NCBI GenBank assembly: GCA_000320545.1
Contig: ADNK01002344.1
Coordinates: forward strand, 1-50,904
Reading direction: 5' to 3'
Length of the DNA: 50,904 bases
Source: Bigelowiella natans CCMP2755
Taxonomy: Eukaryota > Cercozoa > Chlorarachniophyceae
Under the pieces are notes generated by a model, which saw only the letters and a list, made by a program, of their open reading frames with translations, was not told the origin of the DNA and made no database searches. Position 1 is the stretch's first letter; the number at the start of each line of letters is the position of its first letter. Below are positions 31,378-42,875 of this stretch, in pieces. The position numbers and the translations under genes were made by a program.

Positions 31378-34300
31378 ATGCCAAACTCAGCAGGTAAGAA
31401 TGATTATGTGCTTGTTATTATATTTTCTTATTCAACCTCTTCATTTCCCAGCACGCCCGATCGTGTGCTCAAATGCTCTATCAAAGGTAAATTGTAAGTT
31501 CACACCTATCAACCTCGTGAATATTGTCTTGATAACCTTCACCTGACTTGTCGTGTGCCTTTAAACGTCGTTCACCTGAATATTCTAGCAGAAATCCCGC
31601 TCAGCCAAACCTTTGTAAGGCTCTCACTTCTGCTAAACTAATTTGAAGATGGATGGATATCTCACTGAAAATAATTTCTCTAATTCAGGAAGCGGAGCTC
31701 AAGTATTTCAGGGTTGATAATACAGCCAGTATCTAGAAGATCGAGTCAATCGAGACTCAGCATGCGAAGTTCTATTTCCTCGAGGTCCAGCGTTTCGAGT
31801 CGGCGTCGCCGTTCAAGTGTCTCCCTTCTCAATGAAGGCTCTGGAAAAAAGTACAATAAGGCTTCACCATCCAAGGCTAGCGCTTCATCTTTCAGAGCAA
31901 GGGAGGCGTCGATGTCTTCTTCGTCTACCTCTAAATTACCTCAGCGTTCGAAAGTAGTTCAGCGATCATCAAGCAGTGGTGGGCTTCCTGTCACCAGGCA
32001 CATGAGATGGCAAAGTGGATCCCCATCGGTAAATGGAGCACACGCAAACTCACCGATGCGTACCCCATCAAAGGGCCGACCGTCATCGGCTTCTGTCGCT
32101 TCAGCTCGGTATGCATTTGCCCTCTCACAGTGTTCTTTCAACAAGATGTTCACTTAGTATGTGCCCTAGATCGGTGAGTAGCACGGCTGCCTCTCCACGC
32201 CCTCTCAGTGCTGCTGCTGCTGCTAACGCGCAGTCTCTGCGCTCTACAGTTCGGGTCTACTGTCGATTCAGACCGAAGAGCAGAATAGAGTTATCAAGAT
32301 TTTCGGAGGTAAGATTTCATGCGCGCTACGACCGCCCAAGTTTGTGATGTGCAGAATTGTTATTGTTGTTGTTGTTTCGCCTTCTCTATCCTTTCCACAG
32401 ATTTGTGTCAGCATGCCGAACAGCACGAACGTCACCATCGACATTCCTCAAGCAAGGCGCCAAAAAACAACGTCGCACAGCTACGATTACGATCGTGTGT
32501 TTGGCCCTGAAGCCACGCAAGAATTGGTATATCGGGAGTCCGCTGCGCCCATGGTCGAGAACCTCTTAGAGGGGTACAATAGGTTCGTATACATCTTTGC
32601 GATTATTGACATTCGATGAATGCGCGCGCGCGCGCGTGTACGTCCTGCTCGTGTCACTAGCAGGAATAAGGGACGAATCACTGAACATACAACATCCCTC
32701 AGTACCATTCTGGCGTATGGGCAAACTGGATCAGGAAAGACCCACACAATGATGGGAAATATCGATAGCCCAGAAATGCAAGGTATGTTGCATACTTCAG
32801 GATTCCTAAGTTCACAGGAAAAGTGGAGCGGGGGGGGGGTTGGAAAATACGAGGGAACCCATAGTTCCAAACGTTAGATATTTTTTTTCTTCCTTCTTTT
32901 CTTTATATGTGTACATGCAAATTGACCAAAATCACATGAACAAACCACATCCACACCAAAACACACACACACACACACACACACTTCCAGAACAAATCTG
33001 ATTTTGTGAATGCATACGTACGATAAATCAAAGGAATATCTCCCCGATTGGTTAAAGCGATCTTCGAAAGAATAGATTCCAAAAACGGAGAGGGTATGGT
33101 CTTTTTCAGTCATGGATAATTATAATTCACTCTCCTGTGTTTTCACACAAACACATTTTTAGTCACCCAAATCTCGACAATAAGCATGCGTGTTGCAGGA
33201 GCGTCCTACGAGGTTCACGCCTCGTACATAGAAATATACATGGAGAAAGTTGTTGATCTGCTCACTCGACGTCGTAAGCAGAAGTCTATTCGGATACGAG
33301 TGGGGCAGCTTGAAGGTTGGTTCCGACTTCTGTTTACATTCGATGTGCGGCGACACTTCTTACATGTCTTGATCTGCTCTCAGGAGTCGAGCGAGTCCCT
33401 GTGACATCTGCGGAAGAAATGTTTGATGTGATGCGAATCGGTATCGAGAATCGCACAGTGGCGTCAACGGTAAGCCAATCACTGCTCCAATCAAGCTGGA
33501 ATAGCGTTGCCTGGGCCTTTTGATCATGCCCCCAGACATGGATGATCCCTGTTTATTAATATTACTTGAAAAGGCAATGAACAAGGAAAGCTCTCGGAGC
33601 CACAGTGCGTTCATCATAACTCTAGCGCAAAAGCAGCTTGGCGCAACTACGACGTCAAAGCTGTACCTTGTCGACTTAGCCGGTAACAAAGCATCGCTCC
33701 GAACACGACCTCTCCGCCCAACACAATGCATTCTGCACTCTTTTTTCAAGGTTCGGAAAAGGTGTCAAAGAGTGAGCTCACACAGATGTCTCTCAAGGAA
33801 GCTAAATCTATCAACAAGTCGCTCTCAGCCCTAGGTACTCAATCTCCCCTGCGTAGATACTTACCCGTCGTGGAGCATACCCATAGACCGATCTTGTCCT
33901 CCTCACGCAGGAAATGTGATCACCGCGCTTACGAAGAAGGGAAAGGCGAAAGCCCACATTCCTTATCGAGACTCTAAGCTCACATACCTGCTTCGTGATG
34001 CTTTGGTACGACGGACCCCCTTCCTCCATTCCATTTCTGAGAAAAGGGGTTGGGGCTGATCCATACATAAATGTTTTCAGGGTGGCAACTGCATTACCTC
34101 TCTGATTCTTGCCGCCTCCCCAGCGGCATACAACTCCCTTGAGACCCTCTCCACCCTCAGATTTGGTCATCGCGCAAAACAAATACAAAGCAAGGTTTAC
34201 CTGTACTTTTTTGACTTGCCCCCATTCCCCGGGACTGTACCAGCATTCCTCTCATCAAAAAACCTTTACGATAAGGTCTCTCAAAACAAAAATCTAAGCG

Positions 34301-35905
34301 CGGAGGATTTTCGGAATTTGTGGATGCTGGCCAAGGAGAAAGTACTTCGTATTCCTATATAGAGAGCGATCTTCGGACGAGCTAATAATTGGCTGTTGAC
34401 AGGCTGAGAGACAATCCCGCGAAATCGCCGAGCTCCGAATTGCTCTGGAAAGGGCAGGTGCGTGCGTGCGTGCGTGTGCATGCGCATCGTTGTGTGATCG
34501 GATCGTGATCTGTACATATTTCCAGGTTTAAATATAGATGATATCCTCACTCAAACCGATTCGAAGTCTGTAGCCAACCAGGATTCATCCTTCAACACTT
34601 CAATGAGCCCTCCGACACCAGAGGGAAGCCCCTACCAAAGGTAGAAGGGAGGAGGATGCGGGATTTTCAAATGACACGCATTTACCACCAGCTCAATGCT
34701 CTCTATGCTCAGGGGATCGATAGGATCCATGCAAATTCCGAAGATCGACGAGGTCTCTGAGGGCAATAGGTCTGATACACGTTGTTAATGGAATCCCTAT
34801 GCACTCCATCTAACGATGACATCCGCCCACACAGAAGTAGCCCAGCTCCCGAAACTCCGAATGCAAGCGCTCAGCTTCCGCAGGACGTGGAGCAGGTATG
34901 TTGTAGGTGAGAGAGGATGAGCATGTTCGCTCTATGATGCTGGTCCAATTTTGGAGAATGCAATTCATTGCTGCTAAACATTTCAGAGCGAGGAGGTCAT
35001 GCGAATCTGCGAAGAAACACACAAGGATCTCGCGAAGGTACGAGAACGACAAGGACAGGGGCGCTCTAGCTAGCCTTGAACTGCTCCTTGAATTTCCGAT
35101 TTACATGTAGGCCTCCGCACGGCTGGGTGCCTTGGTGTCCAGAGTGCAAAAGGCGCTGGTTGATTCCGACGAGAGAGTGGATGGTGAAGACGAGGAGAAC
35201 AATCCCGTGACTCACGATGCCGTCCCAAAACTGAATCTTGATCCGCAATTCACGATGGCATCAAGTCCGAATAAGCTACAGCCTCAGAGCCCTCGAAATG
35301 ATCAGGAGAAAGCCAGTGACAGGGATGGACGAAGTTTTAACCATACCCCTACACTGAAGGTGCCCAGCGACGGTAGCTCTGATGCTGCTGTCAAGAATGG
35401 CAAATCACCCAACTTTTTTATCATGAGAGACTCGATCTCATCTTCCAATGATGGTATCCTTCACCACAACCTAGTAGATGTTAAATCTCCAGGGGAGTAT
35501 AGTTATCGGTACAAGCAAAAGGACACTAATGATGGAGGAGAGACTCGTTCCATCTATAATGAAAGAGAGGCGCATTTCAATCGCTTGAAGGAAGAGTCCC
35601 TCTTCTTCTCCTCTCCAGTGTCTACCGGCATTGGAAGGATATCTCCAATGTCTTCGGTAGGTGGGGACGATATAGATGAAAGTCATTTGGCTGTAGATAA
35701 CTCTGGGAGGCTGGAGATGCTTGAACGTCCTAGTCGAGAAACATCCTTGGAGAGGTCCACAAGTGATCGTAGGAGTTCGGTAGACGTAGGAAGCCCCCCT
35801 CTAGAAACGAGGAGGGCTGTGGAGAGGAGGAGGACTGTAGAAAGAAGAAGGCCGTCTATCGTAAGGCAACCATCTTCTATACTTCATCCCACGCCGCAAG
35901 TATGA
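31378..35905 (+). CDS. Kinesin motor protein, 21 exons, ~919 aa
   Basis: A microtubule-based ATPase motor. Exons: 31378-31393, 31452-31486, 31592-31614, 31689-32108, 32170-32308, 32401-32582, 32703-32782, 33034-33093, 33199-33315, 33384-33469, 33574-33682, 33751-33834, 33911-34005, 34081-34194, 34276-34341, 34403-34457, 34526-34640, 34713-34769, 34835-34895, 34987-35037, 35111-35905. All phases agree and the sum is 2,760 nt. The first ~220 residues are Ser/Arg-rich and basic. The motor follows: [10 protein letters not shown]-loop [13 protein letters not shown] (about 276-288), [14 protein letters not shown], switch [12 protein letters not shown], switch [50 protein letters not shown]. The neck [12 protein letters not shown] resembles kinesin-1. 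Only short coiled-coil-like stretches follow; the tail is mostly disordered and acidic, with Arg-rich clusters near the end. Exact kinesin class is unknown. The intron 34195-34275 could be read through in frame, but removing it restores the neck motif. Confidence 0.9.
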
Positions 35906-37112
35906 CTACACAATCCTAGGGATCGTGGGAAAAATGTACGTCATTGCTCTCGAAAGCCACCTTCCCGCAATGCTTACTGCTAGACAAACTTAGTAATGCA
36001 TAAAGAACTACAGCGTGCAGCAGCATCTACACACATTTGCACATGAAACTAAATAGAATTAAAATGATCGTGAGCACGTCTTCTGACGCTAACGAACCCT
36101 AGCTAGCTAGCGTGTAGCAGCAACATACAGGTCAGCACGCGTAGCCATCACCTGCACTATCTAGACCCATCTAGCCATCCTCGACACTGCTTGCTTTGCT
36201 AGTCATCAAGCATTCTAGCATTGCACAGCAGATTACAACATTGGGATGACCGACTGAAATTTTTTAATGACCATTCATTACGTACATGTCGCCCTATGCT
36301 AGCTAGCTAGACATGCTGCATTGACTCAGGCGGATCCTGCACACCTTACTGCAGACTTCTGAATGCTAGCTAGCTAGAATGCGCTCGTGCTCACTAGTTT
36401 GACTAGTAGTTGACATCATGCTAGCTAGGCCACAAACTACAAGCTAGCTAGATTAGTACACGCTAGCACGTACAGCATAGCCAATACAGAGAAGCTATCG
36501 GATCCGAGCGTATGGCTAAGCTAAGACACCCTCTAGCTAGATGGCCTACAACGTACGTATACGACGTACTAGTCTAGCAGTACGTAGCTATATAGCCAGG
36601 CTAGCAGGTAGCATTACTAGCATTAAGCAACACACAAGCTTTTGAATCAAATGTGTGCAGCGATCAGCACGTGTATACGTGAGCAGGCGCACAACTGCGC
36701 TAGACTTACACATGTCTAGGCGAAGTGCATGCACGTCTATACTGCCGGCGCATGCAAACATAAACATTACATCTAGATAGACATACGATATTTTACAGTG
36801 TGCTAGTGTGCCGCCTAGCCGTGCACAGCACATATCTAGCTATATCAAACTTGAATGGCAGCACAGTATTATTTGCTGTAGCGCGACTTGCATGTCGAGT
36901 GTGCTCAAAACTTAATTTATGATGGAATGTGTCATTTATTAATAACAGTAGAATTCTCGTCGGACATATATTCTACAGAATGTGTTTTTTGAGACAATTT
37001 ACAGTTTTCTTCTGCAAAATTAGCTTCAGTGGTGGACGCTACGCTACACAGCCCACATCGTACATCTACCGACTTCTAAAGAGGATAAGATGCGGCTGCA
37101 ATTAGAAGTGAA
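35906..37112. other. Convergent 3' intergenic region, CTAG-rich
   Basis: This lies between the kinesin stop (+) and the end of the PSRP3 gene (-). No gene is seen. From about 36100 to 36850 CTAG occurs around 30 times by hand count, many as CTAGCTAG runs, with frequent TACGT and GCATG words. The stretch nearest the PSRP3 end (36900-37100) is AT-richer and lacks this bias. Confidence 0.7.
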
Positions 37113-37260
37113 TTACTTCTGGCCGGGCATCTTTGATGGAACTGATGCCTGCAGATCCTCTACAGTTTTGATAGAGACATCCTTCCACACTCCTGATAGC
37201 ATACCAATTACGTCAAGTTGGTCAACTCACTTGATGATCGATGGGAGCAGAACTTGTGAG
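37113..37260 (-). other. Possible extra 3' exon(s) of the PSRP3 gene
   Basis: Downstream of the PSRP3 third exon is a strong pyrimidine-rich acceptor (near 37255) and a protein-like open frame ending GQK-stop at 37113, with VWKDVSIKTVEDLQASVP before it. A good donor (GTAACT) exists in exon 3 near 37320. I could not find a phase-consistent path joining all pieces, so the gene may end either at 37301 or here. Confidence 0.3.
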
Positions 37261-37300
37261 TACTGAGCTAAGTACAAGAGAAAAAAATAGGTTTTCAGAT

Positions 37301-38675
37301 TTAAAGCAGCCTGGAGTAGTTACCTGAGCTAGAATCCCATGGCCCTTCCGCTTCTGGATCACGGTACCAAGGAGTATCAGCGAGCAATTCCTCGAATCCA
37401 GCGGCTTGCTTAAGGGTGATTTGTGGGATATCAGAATAGCTCTGGCTCTTGTCCCCGTCCTCTACTGTCATCAGCGAATCAACGCTCTCCGAATCCATCA
37501 TCGTACCTTCAGCCTGCTCAGTTCCTCTAAGGACAACATCGGGGAACTTTTCCCGAGCATCGGCGGTGGAGTGTTGCTCCTGATTATGGGAGAAAATGAT
37601 GAGGCCTCGTTGCAACATTAGTGATGTCGTCTATGACTTCGAAACTTAGTACAATCTATGGTCCAAAACGATCGCTTCCACGTCGCTGGACATGTTCTAC
37701 CAAATATACATGGTCTCTCTCCTCATCCCAACAATACATAGTATCTCTCCTCATCCCCAACTTTCCTAACCCTCATGTACCTGCCAGAAATTGATAATTT
37801 CTGTAGCCTGGTTGAGCACATTAATTGTGGATGCCTCGGCAATCCAAGATTTGCTTTCCATGATACTCTTGATATCTTCCCATGCATCGGTTTGTGGCCA
37901 AAGGTGGAAGGTAGTTAAAGGTATTCTCTTATTTCCAGGATAAATCTCATCAACAGCCAAAGCAATATGTTTCTCCAGCCAGAGCACGTTCAGGCCGTAT
38001 GACGTCTCAACAGGGGCAGTTTCCATGATTTCACCTGCCTGTTCATCCTCTAGGGATGGGCCTCCAGTCTCAGCAACAAATGCCTTGTACTCATCCTGAA
38101 ACAATACATGTGGTGAGTCACCCAATCGAAACATATAATTCCGGCTATATATTTTCGATATTATCTTGTAGTCGCGATCCACACATTTCATGTAATCATT
38201 TCAGTCGCTGTCAATCGAAGAAACAGTACACCAAACATACTTCGCGTGTAAGTTCGAATATCATTTCATACAAAAAACTAACACACAGCAAACCAGTTGC
38301 ATGCATCATCGTCATCGATCGTTTGCTCGTCATTACCCAGCTAGATGGTTGCCGCAACTCGTCACCATCGAGAGTTTCCCCCTCTCTCAAATCTCCAATT
38401 AAAGAATCCACGCCATCCTCGACATTTAGGAACCCAATACCAGCATTTGGTTTCACCATATTGCGGCTTGTCCTCATAAAATTGCGAGGAGCTACAATAT
38501 TCATCAAGGGTACTCTGCTACGTGTTGCTACTCCGCTCTGCAGTGAACCCCCATTTATGCTAGAGAAGACGATTAGAAGGGTTAATGCTGCTGATGTAAG
38601 AAGCGAGGCCTTCAGAAGGATGTTGTTCTTCCTGGCGGAAGGTGACGGGAGCAAGGGGGGGGCCATCGTCTGCAT
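37301..38675 (-). CDS. Plastid ribosomal protein PSRP3/Ycf65 (cS23), nuclear-encoded, with bipartite leader
   Basis: A small-subunit protein of the plastid ribosome. Exons (minus strand): 38675-38337, 38095-37781, 37579-37301, all phase 0, about 310 residues. The core, VLWLEKHIALAVDEIYPGNK then FHLWPQTDAWEDIKSIMESK, WIAEAS and LNQATEIINFWQ, is a clear PSRP3/Ycf65 match. The N-terminus has a short head, a hydrophobic segment (ILLKASLLTSAALTLLIVFS, about residues 19-38) and then a basic Ser/Arg/Met-rich stretch: an ER signal followed by a transit peptide, as in algae with secondary plastids. The ATG at 38675-38673 is the first Met before the signal. A C-terminal extension of about 90 acidic residues follows the core, longer than usual for this family. 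The gene diverges from the CCCH gene and converges with kinesin. The 3' end is uncertain (see 37113-37260). Confidence 0.85.
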
Positions 38676-39252
38676 TTTGTGCGGTGTGGATGAGGGGTCC
38701 TGAAGCCAGTAAGATCGTCGGGATACCTCAAGTCAGTAACTTATGAAAGAAATAGAGGCGACTCATAATAACACAATCATACATACCTGTAAAATGATGC
38801 CAAAATAGCAATTATTTCTTCGGCTTACGAGTGGCCATGGGAAGGCGAGTCGGAATCTGAAGCGACAAATTAAAGCTACGGCCCTATTTTGTTAGTGATC
38901 TCTAGAGATCTCCAGAGTTAAATTTGGACGTCGAAGCAACTTCCCGAGAGTGACCTTTCCTCAAGATTTTAATAAAATTTGCCAATTCCATCAGTTTATG
39001 AACATCCTGTGATATCGTACATATCTAACAGAAGGCATAATGATTATTCCATAGCGAGATTTGATCGGAATTATACAGAATAACCGGTTGTAGTGGAGAA
39101 TTTTCGAATTTAAGTTCGTTCTCCAACTTTGACAGAATAAATATTCTCATTAAATTTATTTTATACGACTACGTGATATTCTTGTCGTATTGTATAGATC
39201 AATCGTTTATAGAATAGTGCGGAGACTCGGAAGTCTTAAAAGTCAAGTTGGG
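38676..39252. promoter_or_regulatory. Divergent promoter region of PSRP3 and the CCCH gene
   Basis: 577 bases lie between two start codons pointing apart. It must hold both promoters and 5' UTRs. It is AT-rich near 38980-39180 and contains no open frame of note. I recognise no specific element. Confidence 0.5.
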
Positions 39253-41258
39253 ATGGCGGAGACCGTGACGGACGGGAAGGCAACTCTTGCGGAAAACGAG
39301 GATGCGCCGCAACCCGAGACCTCAACTGGAGGGTTAGAGGAAGCGAAATCCGAACCAGCAAAGGTACTACTTCAAGCACATGACAAGGATTTTTAATCAG
39401 TTCCTCCTACCTCCTCAGTGATCTCCAGAAAATTATATTTATACTCGTGTGGTTTCTCCGAATAATTACATGGTATCTTTAACTTAAAAACAGAGTGACA
39501 AGGAAGACGCAAAGGAAGAAATAAAAGAAGGAAATTCAGAAAGAGGACGTGAGAAGCGATCAGATGGCACACGGCAAGCTAGGTCCAGATCTGCAAGGTA
39601 AATGCTAGTAGATCTGATGGATGTTCGGTTTTTATGTTATTAGTTATATTACCAATGAACGCTGATCAGAATATTTGTGCCTTATAAAGTCCGGACTTAG
39701 AGAGTCGCTGGGCAGCAAGGGAAAGAAGCCCTCCACGTAGACAGGAAATTCAGAGTTTCGAGGTACTGATCACCTTTGTCATTGGTATCATTCAAGTGAA
39801 TTTAAGTTGGTTCCTTTTAGGATGATGAAACTCTTCAGGGAGGTCAAACCGCCCAACGAGGTTTCAATGCGCAACAACAAATATGCCGTGACTTCCTTTT
39901 GGGTCGGTGTTTTCGAGCAACTTGCCGATTTGTACACGATGAATCACAAGCACAAAGGAGTCGACCTGCCCAGCAAGAAACATGCAAGGATTTCATGAAC
40001 GGTGATCGACCTTAAAGCAAAAATGTTTGTTATTGATGAAATATTTGATTCCTATGACTTGATCAGGTCGATGCAGTCGTGGAAGAAGCTGCCGATTCGC
40101 ACACCCGGCTGAAGGTAGTCTTCAATCATACACAAAAAAAAAAAACACATATGCGCAAATGTTGCAAAATGACTTGACGAGTAAGATGCACGCTACGCAG
40201 CGCAAAACATGCTTTTCGGCGCCGGCGCTTATGGCGGCTTTGGGTAGTTACGTACATACCTTAGCGAATCAAAAAACTGAAAAACTCCTCTAAACCTTCT
40301 GTACTACTAATCCTCTAAACTTGATCGCATGCAAAACGAGATTTCTCGTGCCTGAGTATTTTTACCAAACAGCGGGGGCGGATATGGTGGTGGATATGGT
40401 GGTGGCGGAGGTTTTTATGGCGGCGGCGGAGGTTTTGGTGGCGGCGGTGGTTTTGGTGGAGGTTACGGTGGCAATAGAGGACAAGGTTTGCGTGTACTAC
40501 TATGAAGATTTTTTAGCACTGTCAGGTGCTCATTTACTTTATCTTAGGTGGTAAAATCCCGGAAATGTGTCGGGACTTTCTGAATGGCAAGTGTACTAGA
40601 GGGCAATTCTGTCGATTCATGCATGAAGAAAGGGGCGTAGATGTTTGTAAGGATTTCCAAAAAGGAAGGTGCATGCGCGGTTCGGAATGTAAATTCCGTC
40701 ATGAATCGATAGATGGTGGAGCAGTTCGAAGTCGATATGGTGGTGACGCAAACGCAGGAAGCATGGTTCCCATTTGCAAAGATTTTCAAAATGGGAGATG
40801 CGCAAGGTGTGAACAGGTTTCGCTTAAAATCGAGTTGCCCATGTTTTGATTGTCACGTGCAAATTAGGGGTAACGCATGTAAGTATCTGCACGAAATGGG
40901 AGAGCAAAAGCAAGAGGCTCAGGCTCAGGCTCCTCAGACGTGCCGTGATTTCCTTCTCGGCAGATGTTTCAGGCCAAATTGTAAGTATCTTCACGATGCA
41001 AGTCAAAGGTATGTCTTTCTCATTGTTTGTTTAGATTGAATTCGTGTATGAGATAATATCAAACATACCCTGCGGATATGCAGATTGGATCAGAATGACG
41101 GCTCTAATAACCAACCTGCTTCTAGTGATCGAGGTGGTTATCTTCCACCAGAATCTAGTGATCAAGGTGGTTATCTTCAACCATGTAGAGATTTCCAGCG
41201 AGGTCGATGTGTGCGGGGAAATATGTGCAAGTTCTCTCATGATGCTGCGATCTATTGA
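39253..41258 (+). CDS. Seven-finger CCCH zinc finger RNA-binding protein, 9 exons, ~406 aa
   Basis: Probably binds RNA. Exons: 39253-39363, 39494-39597, 39690-39762, 39821-40001, 40067-40114, 40357-40485, 40548-40806, 40868-41008, 41084-41258; phases agree, sum 1,221 nt. Seven CCCH fingers of the form C-x7-C-x4/5-C-x3-H share the core C-R/K-D-F---G-R/K-C: CRDFLLGRCFRATCRFVH, CKDFMNGRCSRGRSCRFAH, CRDFLNGKCTRGQFCRFMH, CKDFQKGRCMRGSECKFRH, CKDFQNGRCARGNACKYLH, CRDFLLGRCFRPNCKYLH and CRDFQRGRCVRGNMCKFSH. Fingers 2 and 5 are completed across introns. Between fingers 2 and 3 is a Gly/Tyr/Phe-rich segment (about 40 residues, exon 6). The N-terminal ~120 residues are acidic then Arg-rich. The glycine exon starts at 40357 because only that acceptor keeps the Gly frame. 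Its exact RNA target is unknown; the fingers resemble those of splicing and mRNA-decay factors only generally. Confidence 0.9.
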
Positions 41259-42875
41259 TTTTGAATTTCTACTCGGACTTCTGGATCAGTTCAATTTCAT
41301 CTACAGAATTACAAATAGATCTTCATTGAGGAAGAGAATGATGATTGGACGATCACGACGATCCAAATGGTTGGAGGATCGAAATTCACTAATCATCTAG
41401 AAATGTAACACTACTAAAGTTATCTACTGTAGCCATTGTCTAGCTGGAATGCTGTCCAACTACGTGCACGACTACACATTCGCCTTACATATTTGCAATT
41501 ATACCGACGCACTAGCTAACTAGCGCAGGCTTCTCAGACAGAGCGAGATAGATGACGATGCATGTATCCATTGCACACATATACGTGCGCATGCACAGCT
41601 AGTGTAAGCCATTCCAATAATCTTACATGCATGAGGACCGCTACCTAGCTACCTAGCTACGCTTCTAATCGATTTGTTCCTTGCGATAATAAATTAAATG
41701 AGCTATCTGGATTTTCATAAGCGTTTGATGATTGCTCACAAAGGGCAATGTTATCATGCAGCACATGCACAGTGGCGCCGAGGCGCCGACACTGTTGTTT
41801 AAATCGTGCTAATGATGAAAAAAATAAAAAACATGCACATCTTCGAAAGCAATCTAAGGCATTGCTTCATAGGTAAAACGAAAAGGCTTAGTTCGAGTTT
41901 CTATCTTGGTAATATGTTCAAATCCTAGAATGAGATCTTACATTTTCGTCCTTCCGACTCTAATGCTACGTTCTTTTAAATGAGAATTGCAGCAGCGTTC
42001 ACATGTCAGCTCCTCCGTCCTTGAAACTTTGTTCCGCAAGTGGCGGCTTCTCCCCGATATCAAATGGAATGTGAGGAAGGTTTGTTGTAAACCGCAATAA
42101 AATTATCATAATTGTTAAATGTGATGCGGATTTATCCCCTCCCGACGTATGGGAGTAGTCCTCATCTGAAACACCTATGCATGTGGTGGAGGAAAATTAT
42201 AATGTTAGTTCTTATCCCAGAGGAAAGGTGACTTTTGTTCCTCTTATTATACTTTGAGTCAACCCATCCTGGCCAAACAAAAAAAGTTGTCGGGAGTTAC
42301 CGTTTCTAATTTTTAAACGTGAAACGGAATTTCAGGTGACGGGTGGAGAGCGAAGAAGTCACGACGTCACCATCGGTCCGAGAGAAGGGCATTCGGAAGC
42401 ACGGCTCTGGAATGATGACAAAATCAGATCCAGCGCGACAACAAACGTGCGGGTCTGTAATGCCGAGAAAGATAGCGAAAGAGCCCCGGCAATATCTCGT
42501 AATTTACGAAAGTTGCCGTAGGCTTGCGGAGCAAACAAAGAGATTAGTGACCAATGTCAAACACAAGGCCCCGGAGGACCAAGAGAGATGTGGCCGAAAC
42601 GCCATAAACCTGCACGAAATGCCAGCGCGTTTCAGGCGGTGTGGAGTTGTGCCGGGATTCGCTGGAGAGCTAAGAGAGACCAGAGAAAGGTGTGGGTTCG
42701 CCGAGATACGTGCACGTCGACTGCCACGCACGCTGCACGCAGCATACCTCAAATTGTGATAAAATCGTGGGTAAGTCCCGACTTTCTACCAAGACCGCCT
42801 GCATTAGCGCTCCGAAGCTGGCGAGTCCGCACTTTGCCCGAGCTTAAACGTGACCCGGAAAACACACTTGTCAAC
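41259..42875. other. Intergenic region between CCCH and PGK genes
   Basis: The first half is the 3' flank of the CCCH gene and includes a CTAG-rich patch at about 41400-41660 (for example repeated CTACCTAG units near 41641-41660). The second half should hold the PGK promoter and 5' UTR. An open frame at 42343-42759 (+) matches no family. The PGK reading frame itself is open upstream to about 42588 without a stop. No regulatory element is recognised with certainty. Confidence 0.55.

Noticed and set aside
42343-42759. 138-codon + strand frame upstream of PGK
   Set aside because: It lies in the PGK promoter/5' UTR, is rich in Arg and Lys and matches nothing I know. Treated as chance or an upstream ORF.
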